Shown here: piece after piece, positions 44,930-54,048 of the stretch | Numbering within the stretch: position 1 is the stretch's first letter | Layout: each line of letters opens with the position of its first letter | Origin: CADEFQ01 sp050249415 | GTDB lineage: Bacteria > Pseudomonadota > Gammaproteobacteria > Steroidobacterales > Steroidobacteraceae | Direction: 5' to 3' | DNA length: 64,000 bases | Assembly (NCBI GenBank): GCA_050249415.1 | Contig: JBFWQO010000014.1 | Coordinates: forward strand, 1 to 64,000 | Translations under genes and position numbers: made by a program | The notes under the pieces: generated by a model | Database searches by the model: none | Told to the model about the DNA's origin: nothing | Seen by the model: the letters and a program-made list of their open reading frames with translations, nothing else

Positions 44930-46927
44930 ATGAAGGCATCCCGATTTGATGTTGCGCTGCAGCGCGGCGCCGCGGCACGCGGCGCCGGTCGTTTTGCAGA
45001 GGCCGAGGCGTGCTATCGCGAGGCGCTCGCGATTGCACCGAATGACCCTGAGGCCATCAGCTTGCTGGGACTGACACTCAACCTGAGCGAGCGGCCCGGT
45101 GAGGGCACACCCCTGCTCGAGCGCGCCGTCCAGCTCGATCCCCGCCGCGCGACGCTGCGCCTGAATCTCGCCGAGGGCCTCGAAGCGGGCGGCGACCTCG
45201 CGCGCGCGATGGGCGTGCTGCACACGGTGCTCGCGAGCGACGCGGCGAACCTGCGGGCATGGGTCGCGGCGGGCGACATTGCCGAGCGGCAAGGTGACCT
45301 GCCAGGGGCGATCGAGGCGTGGAATCGCGCGCACGATGCCCATCCGACGGCCCCCGTCCCGATCGCACGTCTTGCCCGCACCGAGCTCGGCCGAGGCAAG
45401 CCGGCCGAGGCGATGATGATTCTCGACGCACTGCTGCAGCGCTCACCGGGCGATGCCGAGGTGCTCACGCTCTGGTGTCAATGTCTCGCCGCGCTTCGGC
45501 AATGGCCTGAACTCGCGACAACCGCCGCGAGCTGGTGTGCCGCCGAGCGCGCGAATCCCGTCGCGTGGCGGCACCTCGCGACGGCCCAGATCGAGCTCGG
45601 GCAACCGCTCGAAGCGGCGGCGAGCTGGCAGAACGCCATGGCGCTTTCGCCGCCCACGGCCGACGCCTATGCGGTGCTCGCGGGTTGCTATCTGCACGCG
45701 CTCGACCACGAGCGCGCGGGCGACGCCTTGCGCCGCGCCGCAGCGATCGATCCGGAGTGGCCGGCGATGCTGTCGAAAAACGCGCTGCTGCACCTGTATC
45801 ACGGGCGCTTCGCCGAGGCCGAGGACTGCGCGCGCCGTTGCCTTGCGCAGTCGCCGCACGACCCGACCGCTCTCAAGGTGCTGTCCCGGGTGCTGCGCGG
45901 CAAAGCCACCGATGCGGATTACCAGGCCGTTGCGACGGCGGCGCAGCGCGAAGACCTGCCGGCCGACGATCGCATCGCGGCCGCCTTCGCGGCCGCGCAG
46001 ATCCTCGATGCACGCGACGATGCCGACGAGGCGTTCGCGGCGTGCGAGTACGCGCAGGCACTCGCCCTCGGTCGTGACCGGCTCGAGGGTCGCGGCTACG
46101 ACCGCGCGCGTGAAGAGGCGCGCGTGGCCCGCCTCATGGCCTTGTCACCGGCCGCGCCCGATGCCGCCACACAGTCGCTCGTCCAGGGTGCGCCGCGGCC
46201 GATCTTCGTGGTCGGCATGCCCCGCTCGGGCACGACACTGGTCGAGGCGGTGCTCGGCGCCCACTCCCGCGTGTTCGCGTGCGGCGAGCGCCCCGCGCTG
46301 CGCCAGGCCCTGCACGCATTCCTCGAGCTCGATCGCGCGGGCAAGGCGCCCGACGAGGCGATGCTCGCGCAGTGGCGCGAGGCGTATTTCAGCTCGCTGC
46401 CGGACATCGGCGGCGCGACGCATGTCACCGACAAGCACCCGCGCAACCTCGAGGCCATCGGCCTGATCGCGCGGCTCTTCCCGGACGCGCGCGTCATCAT
46501 CATGCGACGCAACCCCGTCGAGACGGGCCTGTCGATCTTCCGCCAGGAGTTCAGCAAGCACTGGGACTTCGCGCATCGACTCGCGGATATCGGCCATTTC
46601 CAGGGCGGCTATGCGCGGCTCATCGAGTACTGGCGACACGCCTTCCCCGGGCTCGTGACGATCGTCCGGTACGAGCACCTCGTCGCCGATTTCGAGCCTG
46701 CGGCACGGGCGCTCGTCGAATTCTGCGGCCTCGACTGGGAAGCGCAGTGCCTCGACTACGCGAGCACGTCCCGGCCGATCGCGACGTTCAGCAGTGTCGA
46801 GGTGCGCGCTCCGATCGGCGATACGCGCCGCGCGGAACTCTATCGCCCGTACCTCGGGCCGCTGATCGAGGCCCTGGACGAAGCGAAAGTCGATCACGAC
46901 ACGGGCGCACTGCGCGCGCACCCGTAG
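44930..46927 (+). CDS. TPR-containing sulfotransferase
   Basis: The 665-residue protein has about ten TPRs over residues 1-400 (for example GRFAEAEACYREALAIAPNDPEA). A sulfotransferase domain follows, with FVVGMPRSGTTLVEAVLGAH near 426, GERPALRQAL, HVTDKHPRNLEAIGLIARLFPDA, VIIMRRNPVETGLSIF and IVRYEHLVADF. It is the longest TPR-sulfotransferase of the cluster and the closest to the canonical architecture. The ATG at 44930 is the first start at which the TPR pattern begins. It is divergent from receptor 3. Confidence 0.92.
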   Translation: MKASRFDVALQRGAAARGAGRFAEAEACYREALAIAPNDPEAISLLGLTLNLSERPGEGTPLLERAVQLDPRRATLRLNLAEGLEAGGDLARAMGVLHTVLASDAANLRAWVAAGDIAERQGDLPGAIEAWNRAHDAHPTAPVPIARLARTELGRGKPAEAMMILDALLQRSPGDAEVLTLWCQCLAALRQWPELATTAASWCAAERANPVAWRHLATAQIELGQPLEAAASWQNAMALSPPTADAYAVLAGCYLHALDHERAGDALRRAAAIDPEWPAMLSKNALLHLYHGRFAEAEDCARRCLAQSPHDPTALKVLSRVLRGKATDADYQAVATAAQREDLPADDRIAAAFAAAQILDARDDADEAFAACEYAQALALGRDRLEGRGYDRAREEARVARLMALSPAAPDAATQSLVQGAPRPIFVVGMPRSGTTLVEAVLGAHSRVFACGERPALRQALHAFLELDRAGKAPDEAMLAQWREAYFSSLPDIGGATHVTDKHPRNLEAIGLIARLFPDARVIIMRRNPVETGLSIFRQEFSKHWDFAHRLADIGHFQGGYARLIEYWRHAFPGLVTIVRYEHLVADFEPAARALVEFCGLDWEAQCLDYASTSRPIATFSSVEVRAPIGDTRRAELYRPYLGPLIEALDEAKVDHDTGALRAHP

Positions 46928-47015
46928 GATCGTCGCACACCCTCGGCGACAGGAAGGGATTGAATCGACCACCGCCACGGGCGCGCGGCGGGAGACGGGC
47001 GGGTAGAATGCATCG

Positions 47016-48380
47016 ATGCCCCCTCGCACCGCCGCCCTCACCGAGGGGCCGATCGCCCGCACCCTGATCGCCTTCGCACTGCCGATGCTCGCGGGCAATG
47101 TGCTGCAGTCGCTGAACGGCTCGGTGAACGCGATCTGGGTCGGCAACTTCCTCGGCGAGGCGGCGCTCACCGCCACGTCGAACTCGAACACGGTGATGTT
47201 CCTGCTGATCGGCTCGATCTTCGGCGTTTCGATGGCCGCGACGATCCTGATCGCGCAGCACCTCGGCGCGAAGCGCCTCGACGAGGCGCGGCGCGTGGTC
47301 GGTTCGAGCGCGTCGTTCTTCGCGCTCGTGGCCGTGGTGATCGCGCTGCTCGGCGTGCTCTTCTCTGACCGGATCCTCGTCGCGATGCACACGCCCGCCG
47401 ATGCGCTGCCGCTCGCGCACGATTACCTCAGGATCATCTTCGTCGCGATACCGTTCATCTTCCTGTACGCGTTCGTGATGGCGGTGCTGCGCGGTGCCGG
47501 GGATTCGCGCACGCCGTTTCACTTCCTGCTGCTGTCCGTCGGCCTCGACATCGTGCTGAACCCGCTGCTCATCTTCGGCGTCGGGCCCTTGCCGCGCCTC
47601 GGGATCGCGGGCTCGGCGCTCGCGACGCTGATCGCCAATATCGCGAGCCTCGCGGCGCTGCTCGCCTACCTGTACCGCAAGCGCCATCCGCTCGTATTGC
47701 ACCGGGGCGAAGTGCGGCTGCTGCGGATCGACGGCGCGATCACCGCCATGCTCGTCAGAAAGGGCGTGCCGATGGGCCTGCAGATGGTGGTCGTGTCGAT
47801 CAGCGCTCTGCTGATGCTCGGCCTCATCAACCAGTTCGGCTCGCACACGACGGCGGGATTCGCCGCGTGCATGCAGGTGTGGAGCTATGTGCAGATGCCG
47901 GCGTTCGCGATGGGCGCCGCCGTGTCGTCGATGTCGGCGCAGAACGTCGGTGCCGGTCACTGGGACCGCGTCGCGCGCACCGCGCAGGCGGGCGTCGCGT
48001 TCCAGACGATCGTCACGGCGGCCAGCGTCGCGCTGATCATGTGCTTCGCGCGGCCGCTGCTCGGCATCTTCCTGCCCGAGGGCAGCTCGGCGCTGGAAAC
48101 CGCCGTGCACCTCAACTTCATCGCCTCGTGGTCCTTCATATTCTTCGGCGTGACGATGGTGCTCTTCGGCGTCGCGCGTTCGACGGGCGCGGTCGTCGCG
48201 CCGCTCGTGATCCTGGTGATTACGCTGTGGGGCCTGCGCTTCCCGGCCGCGGCGATGCTGATGGGACGCTACGGCGCGGACGCGATCTGGTGGAGCTTCC
48301 CGGCGTCGTCGCTGCTGTCGATGTTGCTGGCGGTGGCGTACTACCGCTACGGCGGCTGGCGGCACGCGCGCATGCGGTGA
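47016..48380 (+). CDS. MATE-family multidrug/metabolite exporter
   Basis: The 454-residue protein has twelve predicted helices in two halves. The N-terminal LTEGPIARTLIAFALPMLAGNVLQSLNGSVNAIWVG is typical of MATE transporters that expel drugs or metabolites with Na+ or H+. It could export a product of the upstream cluster, but it is separated from it by 88 bp and this is speculative. The hairpin repeat copy 2 immediately follows. Confidence 0.94.
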   Translation: MPPRTAALTEGPIARTLIAFALPMLAGNVLQSLNGSVNAIWVGNFLGEAALTATSNSNTVMFLLIGSIFGVSMAATILIAQHLGAKRLDEARRVVGSSASFFALVAVVIALLGVLFSDRILVAMHTPADALPLAHDYLRIIFVAIPFIFLYAFVMAVLRGAGDSRTPFHFLLLSVGLDIVLNPLLIFGVGPLPRLGIAGSALATLIANIASLAALLAYLYRKRHPLVLHRGEVRLLRIDGAITAMLVRKGVPMGLQMVVVSISALLMLGLINQFGSHTTAGFAACMQVWSYVQMPAFAMGAAVSSMSAQNVGAGHWDRVARTAQAGVAFQTIVTAASVALIMCFARPLLGIFLPEGSSALETAVHLNFIASWSFIFFGVTMVLFGVARSTGAVVAPLVILVITLWGLRFPAAAMLMGRYGADAIWWSFPASSLLSMLLAVAYYRYGGWRHARMR

Positions 48381-48392
48381 GATCCTGGATCC

Positions 48393-48471
48393 TGGTGCCG
48401 GGGCTTCGGTTGTTCGGTTATTGCACCGGCATCGCGCGTGCAATAACCGAACAACCGAAGCCCCGGCACCA
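48393..48471. repeat. Long hairpin repeat, copy 2
   Basis: Two 34-nt arms (48393-48426 and 48438-48471) are perfect complements around an 11-nt loop. The outer sequence is the same as in copy 1, except for a change from A to G in one arm that is matched by T to C in the other. It lies between the convergent MATE and DUF4230-like genes, two bases from the latter's stop, where it could act as a bidirectional terminator. Confidence 0.95.
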
Positions 48472-48473
48472 TG

Positions 48474-49220
48474 TCATGGCCTCTCGCCGATCCCCGCGAC
48501 GACTCCCGCGGGTGCCTTCTTGCCCGCCGCCGCCGCGGCATCGAACGCGAAAGGTATCGTGTAGCCGTCCTCCACCTTGGCGAAGGGCACGCCGTTGACC
48601 GAGGCTGTCGTGCTCGCGCACAGCTCGAGCGCGGGCAGCTTCGGGAACTTCACGTCGGCGACCGGAATTTCCACCCTGACTTCGCGGATGCCGAGCCCGA
48701 GCGCCCCGGCGAGCCGCATGACGAACTCCGCGAGTTCCGCACGGAAATCCTCGACGAGCGACGGGTCGCGCCGCTGGAAGTACGCGGTGAGGTAACGCGC
48801 GATCGGCGAGGCGCGCGCGATCTCCTGGTTCACGAGCGCCTGCTCGTTCGCGATATTGAACCAGGGCGACGTCGTCAGGTAGTCCATGAAGTCCGTGGGG
48901 ACGGCGGGCTCGTCGGCACGAACAGGCCCGGTGCTCACGGTGAGCACGTCGCCACTGCGCGTGATGGCCACATCGCCGAGCCCGAGCTCGTAGGACAGCT
49001 TGCCGGGCCACGCGACGAAAATTTCCGGATTGACGCCGAGGACTTCCGGGCACGAGCGGTACCAGATCGCGACCTGGCGCTCGTGCTCGATGATCGCATG
49101 CGTCTTCACCTGCGTGACGATCACCTGCACGGGATCGGGCGCGGGCCGTTCACGCCATGCGCTGCGCGCGAGCAACCAGCCGGCGGCGAGCGCGAGCACG
49201 GCGACGATCAGCATGCGCAT
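48474..49220 (-). CDS. Membrane-anchored protein, DUF4230-like
   Basis: The 248-residue protein has an N-terminal signal-anchor (LIVAVLALAAGWLLARSAW). The domain that follows reads like DUF4230 (VKTHAIIEHERQVAIWYRS, LSYELGLGDVAITRSGDVLTV); this match is tentative. A long helical stretch (about 125-180) and a C-terminal segment continue to the end. It begins 3 bp after the S9 peptidase stop and is the last gene of the sigma-54-promoted operon. An envelope role is likely because of the anchor. Confidence 0.65.
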   Translation of the reverse strand: MRMLIVAVLALAAGWLLARSAWRERPAPDPVQVIVTQVKTHAIIEHERQVAIWYRSCPEVLGVNPEIFVAWPGKLSYELGLGDVAITRSGDVLTVSTGPVRADEPAVPTDFMDYLTTSPWFNIANEQALVNQEIARASPIARYLTAYFQRRDPSLVEDFRAELAEFVMRLAGALGLGIREVRVEIPVADVKFPKLPALELCASTTASVNGVPFAKVEDGYTIPFAFDAAAAAGKKAPAGVVAGIGERP

Positions 49221-49223
49221 GCC

Positions 49224-51290
49224 TCACTCCTTCAGGTACTTCGACAGCCAGCCCTGTACCTCGCCATAGAAATACCGGCTGTCCTCGCCCGACAGAATCC
49301 AGTGGTTCTCCTCGGGAAAAACGAGCAGGCGGCCCGGCACGCGCTGGCGCTGGAGCGCGCTCCAGTACTCGAGCGCGTTGTTGAGCGGCACGCGGAAGTC
49401 GCGTTCGCCGACCGTGAGCAACACCGGCGTCGCGAACTTTGCCGCGAACGCGATCGGGTTCTGCTCGCGCCACACGGCCGGATCGCTCCACGGCGGGCCG
49501 CCCATGTTGACCTCGCGCCCGTAGATCACATCGCTCGTGGCCCACTGCGATTCGAGGTTCACGAGGCCCGCGTGGCTCACGAGACACCGGTAGCGGGTCG
49601 TGCTCGCCTGCATCCAGTTGGCGAGATGCCCGCCGTAGCTCGCGCCGCCGGCGCACTGGCGGCTCGCATCGATGAAGCTGAAGCGGCGGATCGCCTCGTC
49701 GGCGGCGTCGTTGATGTCCTCGCCCGGGCCGCGCAGCGGATCGCCCTGGATGCTCTGCGCGAACGCTTCGCCGTAGCCCGTGGAGCCCTTGTAGTTCGTC
49801 ATCAGCACGACGAAGCCGGGCGCGGCGAGGAGGTGCGGATTCCAGCGTATCCCGAACTCGTCGCTCCACATGCTGTGGGGCCCGCCGTGCATCAGCACGA
49901 AGAGCGGATATTTTTTCTGCGGGTCGAACCCGGGCGGCAGCGCGAGGAAGCTGTGCAGCGTCGCGCCGCGCCGGTTCGTGAAGCGAAACTCGCGTAGCGG
50001 CTGCCAGTCGATCGCGGCAGCGACGGCGTCGTTGAATGCGGTCAGCTGCACATGACGCCGCGCACGCAGGTCGAGGCGCACGATCTCGGGCGGATGCACC
50101 GCGCTTTGCCAGACGGCGACGAGCAGCGGCGATCCGCCCGCGCGTGTCGCAAGCGACAGCCCCGCGTAGCTGCCGCCCTCGAGCGGCCAGGCGAGCCGCG
50201 GCGCCGCGCGATCGGTCGGCGTGCCGTAGAGCTTCACGCGGCCCTCGTCGCCCGCGAGGAACCACAGCGTGCGGCCATCGGCCGACACGTCGTAGTCCTC
50301 GACCGGCCGGTCGAGCGGCGCCGTGAGGACGAGCGGGATTCCGGCCTGCGGCCAGCCGAGCGCCACGACATTGTCGATGTTGTAGACCTTTGCGGTCCGT
50401 CGCTCGAACTTCGCGAAGAGCCTCCGGCCGTCCATCGAGAACCGGGGGTGGCTGTAGCTGTCTCCCCCCGTCGTCAGCGGCGCGGGTTCGCCGCCACTCG
50501 CGGCCACCCGAAAGAGATGCGTGCTGGTGAACGCGAACGCGGCCTCGTTGCGATTGGTGCTCGCGACGAACACGAGATCGCGGCCGTCGCGCGACCAGAC
50601 CGGGTCGAGTGCGTCGGCGCCATTCGTCCTGCGGCCGGAAAAGCCCGGCGCCTTCGCGAGTGCCGTCCCCGCGAGGAGATCGCGCGGCTCACCCACGGGC
50701 GCGCCCGCGCTGTCGAGCGGTTGGACAAACAGGTGCGGCCGCGAGCCGTCGAGCCAGTGGTCCCAGTTGCGGATCGGAAAGCCGTCGAACGCGCGGACCT
50801 TGTATTTGTGTTCCGCGGCGGCGGGATCGGCCGGCAGGTCGCTGGCATAGGCGAGCCGGCGACCGTCGGGCGACAGCACCGGCGAACGCGCGCCGTGCGG
50901 TGCATGCGTGAGGCGCCACGCTTCACCCCCGAAAGCGGGATCGAGCGCATAGATCTGCGGCGCGACGTCGCCCTCGCGTTTCGCGGCGAAGAGGATGCGC
51001 CGGCTGTCCTCGCTCCATGCGACGTCGCTTTCGGCGGCGCGGCTGCTCGTCAGCCGCCTCGCAGGCGCGCCGGCATCGGCCGGCACGATCCACAGGTCCG
51101 AGGATTTCTCATCCTCGTCGTAGGCGGGTTCCGCGACGGTGAACACGACCCAGCGCCCGTCGGGGCTCGCCACGGGCGCCGACACCCGCTTCGCGAGCCA
51201 TACGTCCTCGTGCGTGATCGGCCGCAGGTCCGCAGCCAGGGCCGCGGGGACGGCCAGCAGTGCCAGTAGGGCGAGCAGCAATCTCTTCAT
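49224..51290 (-). CDS. Exported S9-family peptidase (prolyl oligopeptidase/acylaminoacyl-type)
   Basis: The 688-residue protein has a signal peptide, a WD40-like beta-propeller (PVASPDGRWVVFTVAEP, DLWIVPADAG repeats) to about residue 420, and an alpha/beta-hydrolase domain. The catalytic Ser is in GGASYGGHLANW near 550, the Asp in VGERDFRVP near 630 and the His in EENHWILSG near 660. It should cleave peptides in the periplasm. Its ATG overlaps the histidine-kinase stop (ATGA), tying it to the regulatory and efflux operon. Confidence 0.93.
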   Translation of the reverse strand: MKRLLLALLALLAVPAALAADLRPITHEDVWLAKRVSAPVASPDGRWVVFTVAEPAYDEDEKSSDLWIVPADAGAPARRLTSSRAAESDVAWSEDSRRILFAAKREGDVAPQIYALDPAFGGEAWRLTHAPHGARSPVLSPDGRRLAYASDLPADPAAAEHKYKVRAFDGFPIRNWDHWLDGSRPHLFVQPLDSAGAPVGEPRDLLAGTALAKAPGFSGRRTNGADALDPVWSRDGRDLVFVASTNRNEAAFAFTSTHLFRVAASGGEPAPLTTGGDSYSHPRFSMDGRRLFAKFERRTAKVYNIDNVVALGWPQAGIPLVLTAPLDRPVEDYDVSADGRTLWFLAGDEGRVKLYGTPTDRAAPRLAWPLEGGSYAGLSLATRAGGSPLLVAVWQSAVHPPEIVRLDLRARRHVQLTAFNDAVAAAIDWQPLREFRFTNRRGATLHSFLALPPGFDPQKKYPLFVLMHGGPHSMWSDEFGIRWNPHLLAAPGFVVLMTNYKGSTGYGEAFAQSIQGDPLRGPGEDINDAADEAIRRFSFIDASRQCAGGASYGGHLANWMQASTTRYRCLVSHAGLVNLESQWATSDVIYGREVNMGGPPWSDPAVWREQNPIAFAAKFATPVLLTVGERDFRVPLNNALEYWSALQRQRVPGRLLVFPEENHWILSGEDSRYFYGEVQGWLSKYLKE

Positions 51291-52615
51291 CGTTCCTCCT
51301 TCGATTCCGGTGCGATCGGCAGCCAGACGCTCGCCCGAGCGCCGCCCCCTTCGCGATTCGCGAGCATCAGGTGCCCGCCATGTGCGTCGACGATCTCGCG
51401 GCAGATCGTGAGTCCGAGGCCCGTGCCGCTCGCCTTGGTCGAGAAAAACGGCAGCAGGGCCGAGCCGAGCGCGTCGTCCGTCAGGCCGGCGCCACGGTCG
51501 GCGACCTCGAGCAGCACGCCGCCCCGATGATCTTCGATCGCGAGTTCGACGCTGTCCGACGGCGAGCCGGACTCCGCGGCATTCTTCAGGAGATTGATCG
51601 CGACCTGTTCGATCTGCACGGCATCCGCCAGCACGCGCGCCCGCGGCGGCCCACCCCGCAGCGCAAACGGCACCACCGCCTGCAGGCGCACGATGAACGC
51701 GGCCCAGTCGAGCGGCGCCGGTCTCGGCCGCGGCAGCTTGGCGAAACGCGCGTAGCCGTCGATGAAGCTCGCGAGGTGCGCCGCCCGATCCTCGATCGTC
51801 GCGAACACGCGCTCGAGCCGCTCGTCGCTGCGCTCCGCGAGCAGCAGGCGGCCCGAGTGCGCGAGCGAGGAAATCGGCGCGAGCGAGTTGTTGAGCTCGT
51901 GGGCGATCACGCGGATGACCTTCTTCCAGACGGCGACTTCCTGGGCCGCGAGCTCGCGCGTGAGCCTCTTCAGCAGCAGCAGCCGGTGCGGCTGTGCGTT
52001 CAACAGGAAGCGACGCTGCGACAGATGATAGACCTGTGGCTCGAGATCGGCCTCGACGGTGAACAGCCGGTCATCGGCTCCCGACAGCGCCTCGCGCAGC
52101 GGCGCGGGTGAGTGCTCGAGCACGGCCCCGAGCGTGAGCCCCTCGAGCTTGCGACCGCCACCGAACAGTTCCCTCGCCGCGACGTTGCTGTAGATCACGG
52201 TGCCCGCGGCATTGGTCAGCAGCAGCGCGAGCGGTGTCGCCTGGATCACGGTGTCGAGCAGCAGCTCGCGCTGGTACAGATCGACACGTTCGCGGCGCAG
52301 CACCGCGCCGAGCGAGTTGTAGGCATCGACCAGTTCGCCGAGTTCGTCGTCCGAGGTGCGCGTGATCGACACGCTGAAATCCCGGTCGCGCAGGCTCGCG
52401 ATACCGTCACGCAAGGCGATGGCCGTAGCACGCCAGCGCGCAACGGCCGTGCGCGCGAGCCACAGGCCTGCCGCGAGACCCGCGCAGGCACCGCACAGCG
52501 TCGCGACCCACGGCGCGAGCCAGCGCACTGCCAGCACCGCGACCGCCGCGGAGGCGAACGCGACCAGCGCGGCGGCGGGCAGCAGCCTGCCCTCGAGCGA
52601 GCGGCGCCGGCGCAT
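51287..52615 (-). CDS. NtrY-like sensor histidine kinase
   Basis: The 442-residue kinase has two N-terminal membrane helices (about 10-55), a HAMP-like linker (LRDRDFSVSITRTSDDELGELVDAYN), a PAS domain (about 115-200) and the kinase core. The phosphorylated His is in VIAHELNNSLAPISSL near 238; the ATP-binding region shows NLLKNAAES, DRGAGL and GTGLGLTI. It shares one base with the upstream regulator gene (TGATG) and should phosphorylate it. The cue is probably envelope stress or a toxic compound, inferred from the linked exporter. Confidence 0.93.
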   Translation of the reverse strand: MRRRRSLEGRLLPAAALVAFASAAVAVLAVRWLAPWVATLCGACAGLAAGLWLARTAVARWRATAIALRDGIASLRDRDFSVSITRTSDDELGELVDAYNSLGAVLRRERVDLYQRELLLDTVIQATPLALLLTNAAGTVIYSNVAARELFGGGRKLEGLTLGAVLEHSPAPLREALSGADDRLFTVEADLEPQVYHLSQRRFLLNAQPHRLLLLKRLTRELAAQEVAVWKKVIRVIAHELNNSLAPISSLAHSGRLLLAERSDERLERVFATIEDRAAHLASFIDGYARFAKLPRPRPAPLDWAAFIVRLQAVVPFALRGGPPRARVLADAVQIEQVAINLLKNAAESGSPSDSVELAIEDHRGGVLLEVADRGAGLTDDALGSALLPFFSTKASGTGLGLTICREIVDAHGGHLMLANREGGGARASVWLPIAPESKEER

Positions 52616-54048
52616 CAGGCCGTGGACTTGAGGCCGAGTTTCTCCATGCGGCGATAGAGTGCCTGACGCGAGAGCCCGAGGTCACGCGCGGCGTGCGCGA
52701 CGATGCCCGCGCTGCGGGCGAGCGCCTGCTCGATCGTGTCGCGATCGGGCTGCAGCTCGTCGACGCCCGCGCCGACGGGCAGCGACGGCGCGGCGAGCCC
52801 CAGCGCGGCGGCCGAAATGACCGAGCCCCCCGCGAGCAGCGCGGCGCGCTGCATGGCATTGCGCAGCTCACGCACGTTGCCCGGCCAGTCGTGGCGCGCG
52901 AGGGCGCGTTCGGCATCGGCCGAGAGCGCGAGATCGGGATCGAGGAAGTGGCGCGCGAGCGGCAGGATATCCTCGCGCCGCTCGGCGAGCGCAGGCAGTT
53001 CGAGTTCGATCACGTTCAGGCGGAAGTAGAGATCCTCGCGAAAACGCCCCTCGCGGATCGCCTGGCGCAGGTTCGTGTTGGTCGCCGCAATCAGGCGTAC
53101 CCGCACGCGGCGTGTCTGGTTGGATCCCAGGCGCTCGAATTCGCCCGTCTGCAGTACGCGCAGCAGCTTCGCCTGGCCGCTCGCGCTGAGATTGCCGAGC
53201 TCGTCGAGCAGCAGCGTTCCGCCGTCGGCGGCTTCGAAGCGCCCCGGCCGCGCGCGTGCACCGGTGAAGGCGCCGGTCTCGGTGCCGAACAACTCCGCCT
53301 CGATCAGTTCGTTCGGCAATGCGCCGATGTTCACCCGCATGTACGGGCCCTGGCGCACGGCCGAGTTCGCCTGCACGATGTCGGCGATCACTTCCTTGCC
53401 GGCACCGTTCGGCCCCGTGATCAGCACCGGCACGGCGGCCTGCGCCACCTGCGCCGCCATCGCGACGAGCGTGTGCATGCGCTCGCTCGCGTACACGATG
53501 CCGCACAGATCGAAGCGCGCGGCGAGCGCCTCGCGGGCGGCGGCGCGTTCGGCGCGCAGCGCGTGCACGTCGGCCTGCGCACGCTGCAGGTCGAGGAGAT
53601 TGCGCACCGACGTGAGGAGACGCGCGTCCTCCCACGGCTTCGCCACGTAGTCGGCTGCGCCCTCCTTGACGAGTTCGACCGCCGTCTCGAGATGCGTCCA
53701 GGCGGTGAGCAACATCACGGGGAGGTCGGGAGAGCGGGCACGGATCGCGCGAAAGAGCTGCACGCCCTCCTCGCCGCTCGTGGCCTCGCGACGGAAGTTC
53801 ATGTCCTGGATCACGAGGTGCACCGGCTCGCGCCCGAGGGTCGCGAGGCCCTCCGCAGGCGACGCCGCGGTCAAGGTGCGCACGCCATGGATCGACAACA
53901 GGACCTCGAATGCCGTGCGCACCGCCTCGCTGTCGTCGATCACCAGGACCGTCCGGTTCATCAGGCTGTCGCGCAGTGCGTCCGTGGTGGCTGACCTCAT
54001 GTTGGATGCGCGATCCCGTACGGGGGTTGCAACGGCCGGCGACGTCAT
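52615..54048 (-). CDS. Sigma-54-dependent response regulator (NtrC family)
   Basis: The roughly 477-residue protein has a receiver domain with Asp in LVIQDMNF near 79. Its AAA+ domain has Walker A GPNGAGKE near 213, the sigma-54 contact loop GAFTGA near 255 and GGTLLLDELGN. A Fis-type helix-turn-helix ends it (AARDLGLSRQALYRRMEKLGL). I chose ATG 54048 because it overlaps the permease stop (ATGA); ATG 54000 or 53961 (MNRTVLVIDD) are shorter options. It probably activates the -24/-12 promoter at 58708-58723 and so its own operon. Confidence 0.92.
   Translation of the reverse strand: MTSPAVATPVRDRASNMRSATTDALRDSLMNRTVLVIDDSEAVRTAFEVLLSIHGVRTLTAASPAEGLATLGREPVHLVIQDMNFRREATSGEEGVQLFRAIRARSPDLPVMLLTAWTHLETAVELVKEGAADYVAKPWEDARLLTSVRNLLDLQRAQADVHALRAERAAAREALAARFDLCGIVYASERMHTLVAMAAQVAQAAVPVLITGPNGAGKEVIADIVQANSAVRQGPYMRVNIGALPNELIEAELFGTETGAFTGARARPGRFEAADGGTLLLDELGNLSASGQAKLLRVLQTGEFERLGSNQTRRVRVRLIAATNTNLRQAIREGRFREDLYFRLNVIELELPALAERREDILPLARHFLDPDLALSADAERALARHDWPGNVRELRNAMQRAALLAGGSVISAAALGLAAPSLPVGAGVDELQPDRDTIEQALARSAGIVAHAARDLGLSRQALYRRMEKLGLKSTA

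Noticed and set aside
44713..44949. Cys-containing 78-codon plus-strand frame as a candidate precursor peptide for the modification cluster
   Set aside because: It has no ribosome-binding site, no leader/core pattern, and it overlaps the start of the TPR-sulfotransferase; nothing supports translation.
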